Shown piece after piece: positions 61,338-64,000 of a DNA stretch of 64,000 nucleotides. Made by a program: the position numbers and the translations under genes. Under the pieces are notes generated by a model. The model did no database searches. It was not told the DNA's origin and worked only from the letters and a program-made list of their open reading frames with translations. Every line of letters starts with the position of its first letter. The stretch's first letter is position 1. Source of the stretch: JAMOQA01 sp964420365 (lineage in GTDB: Bacteria; Acidobacteriota; Polarisedimenticolia; J045); NCBI GenBank assembly GCA_964420365.1, contig CAYQTA010000015.1, positions 1-64,000 of the forward strand, given 5' to 3'.

Positions 61338-61380
61338 CGCCTCCCGCGGCCCGGTGGCCGGGAAGAAGGAGGACGACCCG

Positions 61381-62568
61381 ATGAAGGACCTGCCCCGCGA
61401 AGCCCTGGAGACCTGGGCGAACTGGCTGCTCGACCACTCCCTCGGCGGCGTCGGCCCCGGGGACGTCGTCATGATCAAGGGGGAGCGGATCACCTGGCCG
61501 CTCATGTCGATCCTCCAGGACAAGGTGATCCAGGCGGGCGCGGTCCCGGACGTCAACGTGGTCGCGCCGGACAACGACCGGGGCAAGGTCTGGGGAGCCG
61601 CGATGGCCCGCCACGGCACGCTCGAGCAGATCGAGCGGGTTCCCGCCTGGCACCGGGACCGGTACGAGGCGATGACGAAGTACGTCGAGCTGCTCGGCGC
61701 CGAGATGCCGGAGCTGTTCCAGGGCCTTCCCGAGGAGACCGCCCAGGCGATCATGCGGGTCGACGAGCCGTACAAGGAGATCCGCCTGTCGAAGCCGTGG
61801 GTGATCACGCTGTTCCCCACGGAGGGGTTCGCCGCGATGGAGGGGATGCCGTACGACGAGTACGTCGACGTCATCCTCGCCGCGTCCACCGCCGATCCCC
61901 GGGAGCTCGAGCGGATCGGGGAACCGATCCGGGCGGCGATGGACCGGGCGGGGACGATCCGGATCGTGACGGAGCATCCCGACGACGGGCGCCGCCTCGA
62001 GCTGTCGATGTCGATCGAGAACCGGCGGATCCAGGCGAGCGTCGGCTACCACAACTGGCCGGACGGCGAGGTCTTCACCAGCCCGGACGCCCGCACGCCG
62101 GAGGGAGAGATCTTCGTCGACATGCCGATCTTCTACGCCGGCGAGACGATCGAGGGGATCTACCTCCGCTTCGAGGGGGGCGTGATCCGGGACTACTCGG
62201 CGAAGGTCGGGGGCGCGGCCCTCGCGAAGATCGTCGAGACCGACGAGGGTTCCCACCGCCTGGGCGAGGTCGCCCTCGGGACGAACCCGGGAATCCGCCG
62301 GGTCCTGCGGCACCCCCTCTACGTCGAGAAGGTCGGCGGCACGCTGCACATCGCGATCGGGGCCAGCTATCCCCAGTGCTACGTCGAGGATCCGAACTCC
62401 CCGGAGGGAAGGGCGGAGGTCGAGCGCCTGGTCGCCGAGGGGGTGGTCAACCGGTCGGCGCAGCACGTGGACATCGTCACCGACTTCCGGCCGGGCGGCT
62501 CCGGCCGGGAGGTCTGGCTGGACGACGTCCGGCTGGAGGTGCGCGACGGAAACTGGGTCGTCCCGTAG
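61381..62568 (+). CDS. M29 family aminopeptidase
   Basis: 395 residues. Aminopeptidase T fold with the N-terminal VGPGDVVMIKGE, the metal-site GEIFVDMPIFYAGETIEG (Glu ligand), HRLGEVALGTNPGI (Glu/His region) and LHIAIGASYPQC near the end. Cytosolic two-metal (Zn/Co/Mn) exopeptidase. Start at 61381 has GAAGGAGG upstream; an in-frame GTG at 61354 lacks an RBS. Single gene. Confidence 0.85.
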   Translation: MKDLPREALETWANWLLDHSLGGVGPGDVVMIKGERITWPLMSILQDKVIQAGAVPDVNVVAPDNDRGKVWGAAMARHGTLEQIERVPAWHRDRYEAMTKYVELLGAEMPELFQGLPEETAQAIMRVDEPYKEIRLSKPWVITLFPTEGFAAMEGMPYDEYVDVILAASTADPRELERIGEPIRAAMDRAGTIRIVTEHPDDGRRLELSMSIENRRIQASVGYHNWPDGEVFTSPDARTPEGEIFVDMPIFYAGETIEGIYLRFEGGVIRDYSAKVGGAALAKIVETDEGSHRLGEVALGTNPGIRRVLRHPLYVEKVGGTLHIAIGASYPQCYVEDPNSPEGRAEVERLVAEGVVNRSAQHVDIVTDFRPGGSGREVWLDDVRLEVRDGNWVVP

Positions 62569-62618
62569 GGCGGCCGGGAGGCCACCCGAGGGTGCCGGGC
62601 GCGCGCGCTGCCGCCGAC

Positions 62619-62634
62619 GCGGCGCTTCGCGCCG
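62619..62634. repeat. recurring intergenic hairpin, copy 2
   Basis: GCGGCGCTTCGCGCCG, identical to 34015-34030; lies just upstream of the thioredoxin-fold gene promoter. Confidence 0.5.
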
Positions 62635-62643
62635 ACCCGGGCC

Positions 62644-62649
62644 TATAAT
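62644..62649 (+). promoter_or_regulatory. perfect TATAAT giving a likely leaderless transcript
   Basis: A consensus -10 ends 8 bases before the ATG of the thioredoxin-fold gene at 62658, so the start site would be at or within two bases of the first codon. No RBS is visible in the short gap. Confidence 0.6.
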
Positions 62650-62657
62650 CCGGGACC

Positions 62658-63701
62658 ATGAGGAACCCGATCGTTCCGGCGGCCCTCGCCGCCTGCCTGC
62701 TGCTCGTGTCGGTCCCGCCCGCCGCGGCCCAGCGCCGCGCCGCCCTGGTTCCGCCGGGGGAGGCCGTCCCCGTGCCGCTCCTCGAGGCGGAGGGCGGGCC
62801 GGTCGGCCGGGCCGTCGCCCCGCTGGTCGGGAAGGCCCCGGTCCTGGCGGTCTACTGGCGACCCGGCGACCCCCTCTCCGAGGAGGCGCTGGTCCGGGCC
62901 GCCGCGATGGTCCAGGAGGTCACGACCCGCCTGCACTTCTTTCCCGTCGCGGTGCTGGCAGCCCGCCAGTCTCCCGGCGCGGTCCGCGCGCGCCTCCGGG
63001 CGATGGGGATGTCCGGGTTCCCGGCGCTGGTCGACGGCGGGCAGTTCGCCCGGATCGTCGGGGTGCGCTCGATCCCGTCCTTCGTCCTGCTGGACGCGGG
63101 GGGCGTCCTCCGTGTCGTCGGCGGGTCGGACATCACCCAGGTCGGGCCGGGAAGCGTTTCGATCGCCGAGGCGATGGCCCGGGCCGCCGCCGGGAAGCCG
63201 GTGCCCACGCTGGGGGCACTGCCGACCCGCCAGGTCTTCCGGCTGCTCCGGAAGAAGCTTCCTCCGCTCGCCGGGACGAGGCTCGACGGGAAGACCTGGG
63301 TCAAGCTGACCGACTTCGTCGACGGCCGGCACTGGGTGCTGGTCGTCTTCTGGTCCCCGATCTGTCCCCACTGCGTGAAGATGCTGCCGGAACTGCGGCT
63401 CTGGCTGGAGACGCATCCCCGCGAGGACCTGCGGGTCGTCGACATCTCCCGGGGGGACGCGCCGGCCCTCCAGAAGGGAGCGCGGGACTTCATCGCGGGC
63501 TACCCGTTCGAGCACGTCCTCGACGTGGACCGGCAGATCGCCCGGGGACTCCGGGTCCACGAAACGCCGGCCCTGTTCCTGGTGGCGCCGGACGGCACCG
63601 TGAAGGCGGTCCAGGCCGGGGGATCGGTGGACATCAAGGGATGGCTGGCCACCGAGCTGCCCCGGGCGAAGGCGACATCCGGGGAGGCGGCGAGCCGATG
63701 A
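62658..63701 (+). CDS. secreted protein with two thioredoxin-like domains
   Basis: 347 residues. Signal peptide ending AAA-Q. First domain (~30-175) has the TlpA-like plan but its active site reads YWRPGDPLSEE with no Cys. Second domain (~195-335) has VVFWSPICPHCVKMLPELR, a C-P-H-C redox pair as in DsbA/TlpA-type enzymes, and ETPALFLVAPDGTV (cis-Pro region). Probably a periplasmic thiol reductant with an inert or binding N-terminal copy. Its stop overlaps the next ATG (ATGA). Confidence 0.82.
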   Translation: MRNPIVPAALAACLLLVSVPPAAAQRRAALVPPGEAVPVPLLEAEGGPVGRAVAPLVGKAPVLAVYWRPGDPLSEEALVRAAAMVQEVTTRLHFFPVAVLAARQSPGAVRARLRAMGMSGFPALVDGGQFARIVGVRSIPSFVLLDAGGVLRVVGGSDITQVGPGSVSIAEAMARAAAGKPVPTLGALPTRQVFRLLRKKLPPLAGTRLDGKTWVKLTDFVDGRHWVLVVFWSPICPHCVKMLPELRLWLETHPREDLRVVDISRGDAPALQKGARDFIAGYPFEHVLDVDRQIARGLRVHETPALFLVAPDGTVKAVQAGGSVDIKGWLATELPRAKATSGEAASR

Positions 63702-64000
63702 CGCGGGACGAGCGGCCCCGCCGGGGGCAGATCGCCTCGGAGCGGGCGCGGTTCCAGCTCGGGCGCGACAGGAAGGTCCTCGCCGAGGGCCTCGGGGAGC
63801 CGCCCCCCGGGTACGGTCTCACGCTGGTCGCCGCCTGGATCCGCGATCCCCGGCACCTGGTCGCCTGCTGGGACGTCAACGACGAGGAGGCCCTGGCCGA
63901 GGCCGCCCGCGAGGGCTGGGAGCGGCTCGAGCTCCGCGTCTTCGCCGAGGACGGGCGGGAGCTCGCGCGGGCGACGCCGGGGAAACGGGCGGGAACCTGG
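63698..64000 (+). CDS. DUF4912 domain protein, truncated by window end
   Basis: The first 101 codons of a gene whose ATG overlaps the upstream stop. After a basic start, LTLVAAWIRDPRHLVACWDVND and RLELRVFAEDGRELARATP match the DUF4912 pattern (RDPR, Y/W-W-D, L-R-V-F/Y-D). The frame is open to the last base. No function is known for this domain. Confidence 0.7.
   Translation, partial: MTRDERPRRGQIASERARFQLGRDRKVLAEGLGEPPPGYGLTLVAAWIRDPRHLVACWDVNDEEALAEAAREGWERLELRVFAEDGRELARATPGKRAGTW

Overview
The window is 64 kb of GC-rich (roughly 70% by eye) bacterial chromosome, densely coded on both strands with short intergenic gaps and many 1-4 base stop/start overlaps. A TonB-dependent receptor, a FadL-type porin, LolA, an ExbB/ExbD pair and sugar-phosphate/glycosyltransferase genes point to a diderm, Gram-negative-type cell. 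Separate GluRS and GlnRS, a Fur regulator, a sigma-54 activator and a c-di-GMP-type HD-GYP protein fit a free-living bacterium. I cannot assign a phylum from sequence alone. No rRNA, tRNA, CRISPR array, transposase or phage gene was seen.

Layout. 0-6.3 kb: a leftward gmhA / glycosyltransferase / DUF362 operon, a divergent Fur gene, an aminotransferase and two tandem secreted paralogs closed by a strong terminator. 6.3-8.6 kb: a large secreted repeat protein. 8.8-17.7 kb: an ABC exporter, a TPR protein, prepilin peptidase, three pilin-like proteins (PilV/W/X or GspI/J/K type), a secreted coiled-coil protein and a sigma-54 activator with a degenerate receiver; a -24/-12 promoter sits just ahead of the first pilin. 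17.8-22.5 kb: a cyclic-2,3-diphosphoglycerate-synthetase-like GTPase, carbamate kinase, ornithine carbamoyltransferase and ThiI, all co-oriented. 22.6-30.2 kb: a small secreted protein with its own -24/-12 promoter, an HD-GYP sensor, a HEAT-repeat protein, a LexA homolog lacking all three self-cleavage determinants, an acetyltransferase, a 48-residue membrane peptide and an acyl-CoA dehydrogenase. 30.3-34.8 kb: a LolA / MoxR-type ATPase / 658-residue TIKI-like protein cassette, then ElbB. 34.9-42.1 kb: a DUF4139 protein, a TonB-dependent receptor with an unusual N-terminal domain, REP-like repeats, and a leftward cstA / 91-aa / ArsA-like operon. 42.1-45.1 kb: a lower-GC island with FabH and a thioester-reductase-like enzyme behind a near-perfect sigma-54 promoter. 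45.2-48.6 kb: divergent gltX and glnS. 48.7-54.3 kb: a leftward six-gene Ton/Tol-like locus. 54.5-64 kb: a CBS-domain transporter, a nicotinamidase-fold protein without its nucleophile, a rhomboid with an upstream 53-aa membrane peptide, a double PrcB-domain protein, an oxidoreductase, FadL, an M29 aminopeptidase, a double thioredoxin-fold protein and a truncated DUF4912 gene.

How it fits together. The most coherent regulatory story is sigma-54: an activator gene closes the pilin cluster, and three TGGCAC-N5-(T/G)TGCT sites lie in intergenic DNA ahead of the pilins, a small secreted protein and the fabH island. The most novel protein assemblies are the LolA/MoxR/TIKI-like cassette and the Ton-like operon, whose proline-rich transducer carries a C-terminal domain unlike TonB. 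The LexA homolog, with paired operator-like boxes over both divergent promoters, looks like a repressor uncoupled from the SOS response.
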